This document shows, piece by piece, positions 17,597 to 24,743 of a stretch of DNA of 64,000 bases (its first letter is position 1; every line of letters begins with the position of its first letter). The stretch is from CAXXOZ01 sp963676435 (GTDB lineage: Bacteria; Bacillota; Clostridia; Lachnospirales; Lachnospiraceae). The position numbers and the translations under genes are program-made. The notes below the pieces were generated by a model. It was not told the origin of the DNA. It worked only from the letters and a program-made list of their open reading frames with translations, and did no database searches. Where the stretch lies: assembly GCA_963676435.2 (NCBI GenBank), contig CAXXOZ010000022.1:124001-188000 (forward strand). Direction: 5' to 3'.

Positions 17597-18459
17597 TTTT
17601 TTATTTCCTCTTCTATTTGAGAATATATATCATTAAATAAGTTTTTATACTTCTCGTCTTTATGATGTAAAATTATATCCCCTCTAGAATTAATTTTACT
17701 TATTTCTTTACTATAAGGTATCTTTCCTAAAACATTTATATTGTTTTTTTTGCAAAAATCTTGTGCTAAGTTTTCATCTTCAATGTATTTATTAATTATT
17801 ACGCCATAAGGTTTATTAAATAACTTAACAAGCTCATAAACCATATTTAAATTATGAACACCAAAAGATGTTGGCTCTGTCACTAATACACAGTAATCCG
17901 CATCTTTAATACTTTCCATAACAGAACAGGCGCTTCCAGGCGGACAATCAATAACAATGTCAGTATCCATAGATTCTTCCATTTTAAGTAATTCATCAAT
18001 TATTTTAACTCCTGTCACTTCTCCTATATTTAATATTCCAGTTTTGATTGACATTCCATTTGATTTGCCAGATTGTATTTCACCAATCTTTTTATCCTCT
18101 TCTTCTATCGCATCAACAGGACATACTATTTTGCAACCTCCACAAGAATGACAAACCTCTTCTAAAATAAGTATTTTTTCTTTTGCCATCGCTAATGCAT
18201 TAAACTTGCAAAAATCTACACACTTCCTACAGCTAATACATATATCTGAATTAATCTTAGGTATTTTTACACAAACATCTTTTGTTTTGATATTTGTTGG
18301 TTTAAAAAATAAATATCCATTAGGTTCTTCTACATCACAATCTATATAAACTGCATTTTTTCTAGAACTAGCTAAGTTAACTGAAACCATTGTCTTTCCA
18401 GTTCCACCTTTTCCACTTAAAACTGCAATTTTAAAATTGTTTTTATCTTTATTACCCAT
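17593..18459 (-). CDS. MinD-superfamily ATPase with inserted 2[4Fe-4S] ferredoxin domain (1)
   Basis: 288 residues. GKGGTGKT near residue 14 is followed by a ferredoxin insert with CISCRKCVDFC and CHSCGGCKIVC, and IDCPPGSAC as the switch motif. It is a homologue of the next gene, so the pair probably forms a heterodimer. The ATG at 18459 overlaps the upstream NifX stop by eight bases, and the AAGGG lying in that gene's tail serves as its site; an ATG 18 bases earlier has no site. Part of the DUF134 operon. Confidence 0.85.
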   Translation of the reverse strand: MGNKDKNNFKIAVLSGKGGTGKTMVSVNLASSRKNAVYIDCDVEEPNGYLFFKPTNIKTKDVCVKIPKINSDICISCRKCVDFCKFNALAMAKEKILILEEVCHSCGGCKIVCPVDAIEEEDKKIGEIQSGKSNGMSIKTGILNIGEVTGVKIIDELLKMEESMDTDIVIDCPPGSACSVMESIKDADYCVLVTEPTSFGVHNLNMVYELVKLFNKPYGVIINKYIEDENLAQDFCKKNNINVLGKIPYSKEISKINSRGDIILHHKDEKYKNLFNDIYSQIEEEIKK

Positions 18460-18814
18460 GATTATGAAACCCTTCATGTATTTCGGTTAGCAACTCATAT
18501 TTTCCTTCTAAAAAATCTTCAATTGCCTTATCAACATCATTTTCCCTTATTTTATATATTTTTACATTTCCAGATGTGAGAACATCTGCTGCATTTTGAC
18601 CACATCTAAAAGCCAAAAGCGATTCCACATTATTATCAATTAAAAGCTGTGCTGCTTTTGGTCCAGCACCTCCCTGACTTCTAGCTGCTTCATTGTCTAA
18701 TATTTTTCTTTCTTTACTAGATGAATCATATATCAAAAAATATGGTGTTCTCCCAAATGATTCACATACTACTATTTTTTCTTGTAATTTTTCTACTGGT
18801 ACACAAATAATCAT
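18452..18814 (-). CDS. NifX/NifB-associated domain protein (1)
   Basis: 120 residues of the NifX fold, starting MIICVPVEK, with a conserved FGRTPYF segment and GAGPKAAQLL. It ends in a short His-containing tail (HEGFHNHG). It is a distant homologue of the second NifX-like gene in the same operon (15549). The start at 18814 follows AAGGAGAACGCT; a longer in-frame version would overlap the DUF134 gene. Probable carrier of a metal or Fe-S precursor for the two ATPases that follow, by analogy only. Confidence 0.85.
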   Translation of the reverse strand: MIICVPVEKLQEKIVVCESFGRTPYFLIYDSSSKERKILDNEAARSQGGAGPKAAQLLIDNNVESLLAFRCGQNAADVLTSGNVKIYKIRENDVDKAIEDFLEGKYELLTEIHEGFHNHG

Positions 18815-18840
18815 AGCGTTCTCCTTCCTTTTGTTGGTAT

Positions 18841-19191
18841 TTACTTGTCGCAGCCTCTTATACCACAATGTCCTCCATGGCACGAATTTCCAGTTCCTTC
18901 GCAAAGTTTATATTCTCCTCCGCCTATCCACAAAGGCTTTCCATTTACAATAGAGTCTGCAATTTTTTTCCTAGCTTCGTTATATATGCCTTGAACTGTA
19001 GTTCTGGCAACATTCATTTGTTTTGAACATTCTTCTTGATTCAAACCCTCTAAGTCAATAAGACGAATAGTTTCATATTCATCGATTGTCATATTTATAT
19101 GTGTTTTATGGTCAACTTTAGCATCCATGGGACCAAACTTACTATTCGAAGGCATTGAACAAACTTTTCTCCATTTGACAGGTCTTGGCAT
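18841..19191 (-). CDS. DUF134-family helix-turn-helix regulator
   Basis: 116 residues. The N-terminal MPRPVKWRKVC is the DUF134 signature. A sigma-like helix-turn-helix lies at about residues 45-95 (GLNQEECSKQMNVARTTVQG), and the C-terminus is Cys/Gly/His-rich (CHGGHCGIRGC), suggesting a bound metal or Fe-S centre. It is the first gene of the operon and lies beside two palindromes that overlap both divergent -35 boxes, so it probably regulates itself and the ferredoxin gene. The start at 19191 follows AAAAGGAG; an upstream in-frame start is not supported. Confidence 0.85.
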   Translation of the reverse strand: MPRPVKWRKVCSMPSNSKFGPMDAKVDHKTHINMTIDEYETIRLIDLEGLNQEECSKQMNVARTTVQGIYNEARKKIADSIVNGKPLWIGGGEYKLCEGTGNSCHGGHCGIRGCDK

Positions 19192-19211
19192 AATAAACTC
19201 CTTTTCAGTTA

Positions 19212-19260
19212 TTGACATATGTCACTTACTTAATTATACTTATTTATCGACATATGTCAA
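19212..19260. promoter_or_regulatory. overlapping divergent consensus promoters with twin palindromic operators
   Basis: Plus strand: TTGACA (19212-19217), 17-base spacer, TATACT (19235-19240), driving the ferredoxin. Minus strand: TTGACA (19260-19255), 16-base spacer, TATAAT (19238-19233), driving DUF134. Both -35 boxes sit in palindromes: TGACATATGTCA at 19213-19224 and GACATATGTC at 19249-19258, centres 35 bp apart. The two -10 boxes overlap. A regulator bound at either site would cover a -35 box. Confidence 0.8.
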
Positions 19261-19337
19261 TAACTTTTTTTGTGACCAGATTACATATTAATTAAAAAAT
19301 CAATGTTATTATTAAAAAAAAGGAAAGAGGAGACTAT

Positions 19338-19529
19338 ATGAGTGAAAAAAAAGTAGTTGTATTAGAAGATAGATGCCCACAGGATCATCAATGTCCATCT
19401 GTTAAAATATGTCCTGTCGGAGCCCTTACTCAAGACGGATTCAATGCACCAGTTGTAAATTATACTTTCTGTCTTAACTGTAAACAGTGTGTTGATTTTT
19501 GTCCTATGGAGGCCTTACAGATGCAATAA
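19338..19529 (+). CDS. small 4Fe-4S ferredoxin-like protein
   Basis: 63 residues with two Cys sets: CPQDHQCPSVKICPVGAL near the start and CLNCKQCVDFCP near the end. The second is a canonical CxxCxxCxxxCP cluster-binding set; the first has unusual CxxxxCxxxxC spacing, so a second cluster is uncertain. It is divergent from the DUF134 operon and shares its operator region, so it probably supplies electrons to, or is co-regulated with, the Fe-S ATPases there. ATG after AAAGAGGAG. It ends in a hairpin terminator. Confidence 0.85.
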   Translation: MSEKKVVVLEDRCPQDHQCPSVKICPVGALTQDGFNAPVVNYTFCLNCKQCVDFCPMEALQMQ

Positions 19530-19544
19530 AATCTATTTATCGAA

Positions 19545-19578
19545 AAAAGCCAAGTGCATGATGTGCATTTGGCTTTTT
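19545..19578 (+). terminator. terminator after the ferredoxin gene
   Basis: A 14-bp stem (19545-19558 with 19564-19577, one G-T pair) containing AAAAGCC/GGCTTTT, ending in a T tract. It lies in the gap between the ferredoxin gene and the convergent rsgI and can serve both strands. Confidence 0.8.
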
Positions 19579-19595
19579 AGTATCTCTTTTATTCT

Positions 19596-20582
19596 TTAAT
19601 CTTCGTCATCTTCTTCGTCTTCATCTTCGTCGTCTTCATCTTCGTCTTCGTCGTCTTCATCGTCTTCATCTTCGTCGTTATTTTTATTTCCATTATTCTT
19701 TTTTTCTGTCTTAGACTCATTTTTCCCTATATCGTCGTCTTCATCTTTGTCGTCTTCATCTCCGTCATCTTTATCTTCGTCGTCTTTATCTTCGTCGTCT
19801 TCATCTCCGTCATCTTTATCTTCGTCGTCTCTATCTTTATTATCTTTCTTATTCTCTTTTATTGCCTTCATAATATCTTTTACTGAAGAATTCTTCCACT
19901 CTTCTATATCTATTTCTTCAGGATTCTCTGAACTTTCACTTAATTTTTCGATTAAATTTAATTTCCCTGGTGTTATACCTAGAGCTTCAGCCTCTTCAAC
20001 TCTTGCAAGTCCAACAGCAAGCCCTTCTACCTCAACTTCGTAACCCTCTTCTCTAACCTGTTCTTGAGCCATTACTTGAAGTTTTAATAAAAGTTCCTGA
20101 GCTTCACCTTCATTTTTATTAGCTGTTGTAATAATCATGCCTGCTTCATCCCCAACAAGGTAACCTTGTTTTTCAACCTCTTCTATTGCCAGTTCCAAAG
20201 CTTCTTCTATAGGAAGATTTGATAAGCTTGAAAAGTCCAATCCTTCAATTATATCTTCTCCATCCTCATTAACTGCTTCTGCACTAATAACATATCCTAA
20301 CCTGTTTACCATAAATTTAATTGATGGGTTTACATCCATACTTACATATGAATAAGGAGCAACATATGCCCACACACCAAGTCCGCAAAGCACTATAAAT
20401 GCTGCTGCTGATGAAGCTAAAGTTATCATTCTTCTTAGTTTCGTATTTCCCTCAGTCTTTTTCTCTTTCATCTCAATCACCTCTCCGATAGTATAGTTTT
20501 CGCTCTTTACTTTTTCGATTCTTCCATCTTCAAGGAGAAGTGCTGTATATTTATTTTTTATCTCTACTACTACTGCTTTCAT
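19596..20582 (-). CDS. rsgI: anti-sigma-I factor RsgI family protein with acidic tail
   Basis: 328 residues. Residues about 1-45 form the cytoplasmic RsgI_N domain (MKAVVVEIKNKYTALLLEDG), a single membrane span follows at about 52-75, then the extracytoplasmic domain with DVNPSIKFMVNRLGYVIS, then an Asp/Glu/Lys-rich tail from about residue 235 to the end. RsgI proteins hold SigI at the membrane and release it after cleavage triggered outside the cell; in cellulolytic clostridia the tail is a carbohydrate-binding module. Here it is acidic low-complexity sequence. It starts two bases after sigI, with a GGAG site inside the sigI end. Confidence 0.9.
   Translation of the reverse strand: MKAVVVEIKNKYTALLLEDGRIEKVKSENYTIGEVIEMKEKKTEGNTKLRRMITLASSAAAFIVLCGLGVWAYVAPYSYVSMDVNPSIKFMVNRLGYVISAEAVNEDGEDIIEGLDFSSLSNLPIEEALELAIEEVEKQGYLVGDEAGMIITTANKNEGEAQELLLKLQVMAQEQVREEGYEVEVEGLAVGLARVEEAEALGITPGKLNLIEKLSESSENPEEIDIEEWKNSSVKDIMKAIKENKKDNKDRDDEDKDDGDEDDEDKDDEDKDDGDEDDKDEDDDIGKNESKTEKKNNGNKNNDEDEDDEDDEDEDEDDEDEDEEDDED
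19599..19860 (-). repeat. Asp/Glu-rich low-complexity coding repeat in rsgI
   Basis: On the plus strand tandem cgtcttcatc and cgtctttatc units encode a tail of Asp, Glu and Lys in several blocks (DEDKDD, DGDEDD, DEDEDD) broken near the middle by a Lys/Asn-rich stretch. It is likely to vary in length between strains. Confidence 0.8.
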
Positions 20583-20584
20583 AA

Positions 20585-21301
20585 CTAATTCTCCTTTCGA
20601 ATGTATCTAAAGTATTCTGCCAGTTCCTGATACTCTCCAGAAAGTATCATCACTGCTGCTATTATATACTTTCGATGACGATCCAAAATTTTTCGGGGTA
20701 TTTTTGTATTTTTTTCAATAATTTTCATATTTAGTCTTTTTGTTTCATTAAGTTCATTTAAAACTATAGGATTTTCCAATATAAAATTAACTGCTTTTGC
20801 GCAATTGTTTTTAGTTTTTTTAGATTTTGGTGAATTTGAAGCTAAATCCAAAAATGAAAACCCAAACTCATTAAACACTTCACTTATTGCTTGTATTTCA
20901 TGTTTTATGTTTTCGTTTACTCCATAAGAGGTTTTTTTAGTGATTTGAACTTTTAAAGAGATATCTTTGGCGTTTTCTTCTGATTCTCCATCAAACAGAT
21001 TTGGAGAAGCAAGAATTTCATTTTTACCATTTGTATTGCTTTTTATATAATCTATTAACCTTCTTTTTATTACTAATTTTGCAAAGCTTAAAAAACTGCC
21101 CTTTGAAAATGAATAGCTTTCCACCGCTTCTGCAAATGCAATCAACGCTATCGACCACTCATCATCACTTTTTGTGATAAATTTGTTTAAAGTTTTTGAT
21201 GCAGTTTTAATAATAAAACTTTCATTATTTTTGATAAAATCTTCCATTTTGGCTCTATCTTTACTTGCTTCTATAGCCATCTGGTCAACTTCCCTCATCA
21301 T
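20585..21301 (-). CDS. sigI: RNA polymerase sigma factor of the SigI family
   Basis: 238 residues. Region 2-like sequence at about residues 20-85 includes DEWSIALIAFAEAVESY and FLSFAKLVIKRRLIDYIK, the SigI-type core-binding and -10 recognition region. The C-terminal third (about residues 170-230) holds the SigI DNA-binding domain. It is followed by the cognate rsgI and preceded, 11 bases away, by a TIM-barrel gene, so all three may be co-transcribed. SigI factors control surface or stress genes; the targets here are unknown. ATG with AAAGGTAGG upstream. Confidence 0.85.
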   Translation of the reverse strand: MMREVDQMAIEASKDRAKMEDFIKNNESFIIKTASKTLNKFITKSDDEWSIALIAFAEAVESYSFSKGSFLSFAKLVIKRRLIDYIKSNTNGKNEILASPNLFDGESEENAKDISLKVQITKKTSYGVNENIKHEIQAISEVFNEFGFSFLDLASNSPKSKKTKNNCAKAVNFILENPIVLNELNETKRLNMKIIEKNTKIPRKILDRHRKYIIAAVMILSGEYQELAEYFRYIRKEN

Positions 21302-21312
21302 TATCCCTACCT

Positions 21313-22083
21313 TTATTTTAAACCTTTTAAAAACTCCAGTGACTCTATTGTATGCTCAGCACTATTCATTTCTAATGTGTATTCCATTTCAGGAAATCTA
21401 CTCATTAAATCTTTCATGATTTTTTTCATATCCATACTCCCTTCAGTTAAAGGAAGATGATTATCTATATCTGCAAAATTATTATGTATATGAATATGAC
21501 CAATTTTATCACCTAAGTTATAAATCCATTCTTCTATAGGCTTTTTAGAAAAACAGTTAGCATGACCTAAATCAAGACATATATTAAATATTGGATTATT
21601 TATTTTTTTAACTAAATTTTTCATGTTTTCATATGTTTCTTCAAACACATTTTCTATATGTATCTGAACTGTTTCATCTTTATCTAATAAAAAATCCTCC
21701 CAAAAACCAATAGAATTTTCTTCCCATGTACTTCCAAAATAAATAGTAGGAACCAGCGCTGTATGGTATATGATATGCTTTGCACCAAGTTTTTTTGCTG
21801 AATCATATGCTTGGTTATACCTCTTTTTAGTAGCTTCTTTCACCAAGCTATCAAAACTATGAGGACACATATCTAGAAAAGGTCCATGAATCGATAAAGG
21901 TTTTTCTTTAATATAATTCCCCATTTTATTCTGGTATTCTTTTATTTGATTTTCTTTTTGGTCTAAAAACATCCCAGCTGCAAAATTAATTGTTTCAATA
22001 CCCATATCAAAATCTTTTTTATATTCATCAATTATTTTCTTTAATTCTTTGTCATCAAAAAGATGTGAAATATATATTGTCAT
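21313..22083 (-). CDS. sugar phosphate isomerase/epimerase-like TIM-barrel protein
   Basis: 256 residues of the xylose isomerase-like AP endonuclease fold. Recognisable metal-site elements are SIHGPFLDMCP near residue 60, HIENVFEE near residue 140, the Asp/His of LDLGHAN near residue 168 and HIHIHNN near residue 195. The divalent-metal barrel could isomerise a sugar or cut a DNA lesion; sequence alone does not decide. It precedes sigI with 11 bases between and has a GGAGG-ATG start. The link with SigI signalling is by position only. Confidence 0.75.
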   Translation of the reverse strand: MTIYISHLFDDKELKKIIDEYKKDFDMGIETINFAAGMFLDQKENQIKEYQNKMGNYIKEKPLSIHGPFLDMCPHSFDSLVKEATKKRYNQAYDSAKKLGAKHIIYHTALVPTIYFGSTWEENSIGFWEDFLLDKDETVQIHIENVFEETYENMKNLVKKINNPIFNICLDLGHANCFSKKPIEEWIYNLGDKIGHIHIHNNFADIDNHLPLTEGSMDMKKIMKDLMSRFPEMEYTLEMNSAEHTIESLEFLKGLK

Positions 22084-22147
22084 AACTCCTCCAATTTAAT
22101 ATAGCATTTTTATATTTTATATTACGCTTACCCTTTTGTAAACCTAA

Positions 22148-22187
22148 TAGAAAGAAGTTCCATCAAATTAGGTGGAACTTCTTTCTA
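22148..22187 (-). terminator. hairpin terminator after the HD-GYP gene
   Basis: A perfect 15-bp stem (22148-22162 with 22173-22187), extendable by two pairs, with a 6-10-base loop. It abuts the stop of the minus-strand HD-GYP gene. The following T tract is weak (ATTAGGTTT). Confidence 0.7.
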
Positions 22188-24719
22188 CTAAATATCATTT
22201 ACAATTTTATTAAATGCTTCTACAACTTCTGGATCAAACTGCTTTCCAGAATTGTTATTAATTTCTTCAACTGCCATTTCCTTATTCATGGCTTTTCTAT
22301 ATACCCTGTCTTCTGTCATTGCATCAAAGGCGTCAGCAACAGAGATTATTCTTGAAACCAAAGGAATATCTTCTCCCATAAGACCTTTTGGATAACCTTT
22401 GCCATCCCATCTCTCATGATGAGTTAAAATAAATTCTGCTATAGGTTCAAGTTCTGGAGAAGCTATTGCTATTTTATAGCCTATTTCTGGATGCTTTTTC
22501 ATTATCTTCCATTCTTCATCCGTTAATTTACCTGGTTTATTTAAAATATTATCAGAAATTCCCATTTTCCCAATATCATGAAGCAATGCTACCAGCTCTA
22601 TAAAATCGTTATCTTGTTTTGGTAGGTTTAGTACTCTCCCAATCATGTGTGCAACTTTTGCTAACCTGTCTGCATGTTCTTCTGTTTCCTGACTTCTAGC
22701 AAAAAGAGAGGCAGTAATGGTAGATAGTATATCCCTGTGAGAACTTTTTCTATCCAAAAGTTTTCTCTTGTACATGTAATCCTGTGCAACACCAATCACT
22801 TCCATAATATCAACTTGTTTTTTATTTTTTGTATCACATCCAAATGATATATTTATATTTATGTTACTATCTTTTATTTTACTTGAAAACAAGTCACACT
22901 TAGACTTCATTAGATCTACTACTTCTAGAGCATCTCTAAACTCTGTTTTAGGTAAAATAATCGAAAAATCATCTCCTCCTGTTCTTGCTAATAAATATGT
23001 CTTTCTACAGCAAGAGTTTATTATTCTTGTAGTTTCTTTTATTAGGAAGTCACCTGTTTCGTTTCCAAAAGCATTATTAATCAGTCGCATACCATTAATA
23101 TTTCCAACAATTATAGATATAGGTAGATTTTCTTCAATATCGATTTCTTTAATCTTATTAAAAAAATACATTCTGTTATAGATACCCGTTAATGAGTCAT
23201 GTTCACTCATATACATTATCTCAAGTTCTCTTTGCTTACTTTCAGTAATATCTATAATTAGACCCTCTATCATTGAATTATCGCCACTATTATCAATAAT
23301 AGCCTGTCCCTGCTCTAAAACCCACTTTTCCTGATTGTCTTTTGTTTTTATTCTATATTCTGCTTTTAAATTTTTTCCTGATTTTATAGTTTCGTAATAT
23401 TTATCATTCACTAGTTTCTTTTCTTCAGGATAAATCAAATCAAAATAACATTTTTCATTACGATCTATTAATTTTTCTGGTTCATACCCTGTTAATTCAA
23501 AACAACCTTCTGACACATATTCCATCTTTAAAGCATCTTCGACTTTGCATTTATATGCCATACCTGGAAGGTGGGAAAGCATTATTGCTTTGCTTCTTTC
23601 ACTATCTCTTAATGCTTTTTCTGCTTCTATAGTATCATTTATATCTCTTACAATACAGATATGATTTTGGTCTTCTTCTTTTTCTTCACCTAAAACCAAA
23701 TGATCAATAATCATATTTGCCCATATAACCGAGCCATCTTTTTTTATAAATCTTTTCGTCAAAGAATAGTTTGGAATTTCTTTGTTTTGAAACTTTTTAA
23801 ATAGCTTTAAATCTTCTTCTAAATCATCTGGATGAGTAAAGTCCATCCATTGACTAGATAAAATCTCTTCTTCTGTTCTTCCTAATATTCTCATAAACTC
23901 ATCATTAATTTTACCAATATAATTGAAGTTTTTGGCTATTGCAATACCTACAGGAGCTTGTTCAAATATTGTTTTAAACATTTCTTCCTGCTTACGAAGC
24001 TTTTTTTCAAGAAGTGTTTTTTCAGTGATATCCATAACACTAATTATGTATCTATTCTTATCTTTTAATTCTACATATTTTGCATCAGCCTGAAACCATC
24101 TTTTTTCATCATTAAAAACTTCACTATAAAAAGTAGATTCTTTATTTCTGCTTTTGAATGTCGCTGATAATATTTTTTCGATTTTTTTAGCATGTATATC
24201 AGGCATTAGTTCAATAATATTTTTACCTATTGTCTCTTCTATCGGAAAAAACAAACTAGCCTCATCAGGCGCCATAATATTTTCAACAATATAGTTTTCA
24301 TCAAGCTCTATAATAATATCATTAAGCATAGTATAGAGAGAAAACCTATCTTGAGAATCATTTGTTTTCTGGGTTATATCAAAGAAAATTGTACAAAAAT
24401 ATCCATCTTCTGGTGAAAATGCAAACACATGAAACCATTTATCCAAAGCTTCTGCATAGTCATCAAAATCCATTGTTTTTTTATAATTAACAACTTCTCC
24501 GTATCTTTTAACCCACCCTGCTTTTTCTTCCAAAATATTTGGCATAATCTCAGAAATCTTTTTTCCAATTATTTCACTACTTTTAAGTGATAAATATTTT
24601 TCAAATGTCTCATTCACCTCAATGTATTCATAATCAACTGGTTTCCCTTGTTCATCATAAATCATTTTGTGATAAGCATATGCCATCGGCATTGAATTAA
24701 ATATCTTATCAAATTTCAT
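22188..24719 (-). CDS. multi-PAS GGDEF/HD-GYP cyclic-di-GMP signalling protein
   Basis: About 843 residues, cytosolic. Four PAS-like domains fill roughly residues 1-490 (WMDFTHPDD and similar segments). A GGDEF domain follows at about 495-650, with the active-site motif changed to GGDDF, which still may be active. The C-terminal HD-GYP domain (about 660-843) has intact HDIGK and HHERWDGKGYP motifs, so c-di-GMP hydrolysis is likely. I prefer the ATG at 24719, ten bases after AAGGG; another in-frame ATG at 24728 is only one base from it. It follows a chemoreceptor gene by some 24 bases, so the two may share a transcript. Confidence 0.85.
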   Translation of the reverse strand: MKFDKIFNSMPMAYAYHKMIYDEQGKPVDYEYIEVNETFEKYLSLKSSEIIGKKISEIMPNILEEKAGWVKRYGEVVNYKKTMDFDDYAEALDKWFHVFAFSPEDGYFCTIFFDITQKTNDSQDRFSLYTMLNDIIIELDENYIVENIMAPDEASLFFPIEETIGKNIIELMPDIHAKKIEKILSATFKSRNKESTFYSEVFNDEKRWFQADAKYVELKDKNRYIISVMDITEKTLLEKKLRKQEEMFKTIFEQAPVGIAIAKNFNYIGKINDEFMRILGRTEEEILSSQWMDFTHPDDLEEDLKLFKKFQNKEIPNYSLTKRFIKKDGSVIWANMIIDHLVLGEEKEEDQNHICIVRDINDTIEAEKALRDSERSKAIMLSHLPGMAYKCKVEDALKMEYVSEGCFELTGYEPEKLIDRNEKCYFDLIYPEEKKLVNDKYYETIKSGKNLKAEYRIKTKDNQEKWVLEQGQAIIDNSGDNSMIEGLIIDITESKQRELEIMYMSEHDSLTGIYNRMYFFNKIKEIDIEENLPISIIVGNINGMRLINNAFGNETGDFLIKETTRIINSCCRKTYLLARTGGDDFSIILPKTEFRDALEVVDLMKSKCDLFSSKIKDSNININISFGCDTKNKKQVDIMEVIGVAQDYMYKRKLLDRKSSHRDILSTITASLFARSQETEEHADRLAKVAHMIGRVLNLPKQDNDFIELVALLHDIGKMGISDNILNKPGKLTDEEWKIMKKHPEIGYKIAIASPELEPIAEFILTHHERWDGKGYPKGLMGEDIPLVSRIISVADAFDAMTEDRVYRKAMNKEMAVEEINNNSGKQFDPEVVEAFNKIVNDI

Positions 24720-24743
24720 ATTGGGCATACCCTTCTCTTGTTA

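Noticed and set aside
15549..18814. Nitrogen-fixation cluster
   Set aside because: The NifX-fold and ATPase proteins occur widely without nitrogenase, and no nifH, nifD, nifK, nifE or nifN is present.
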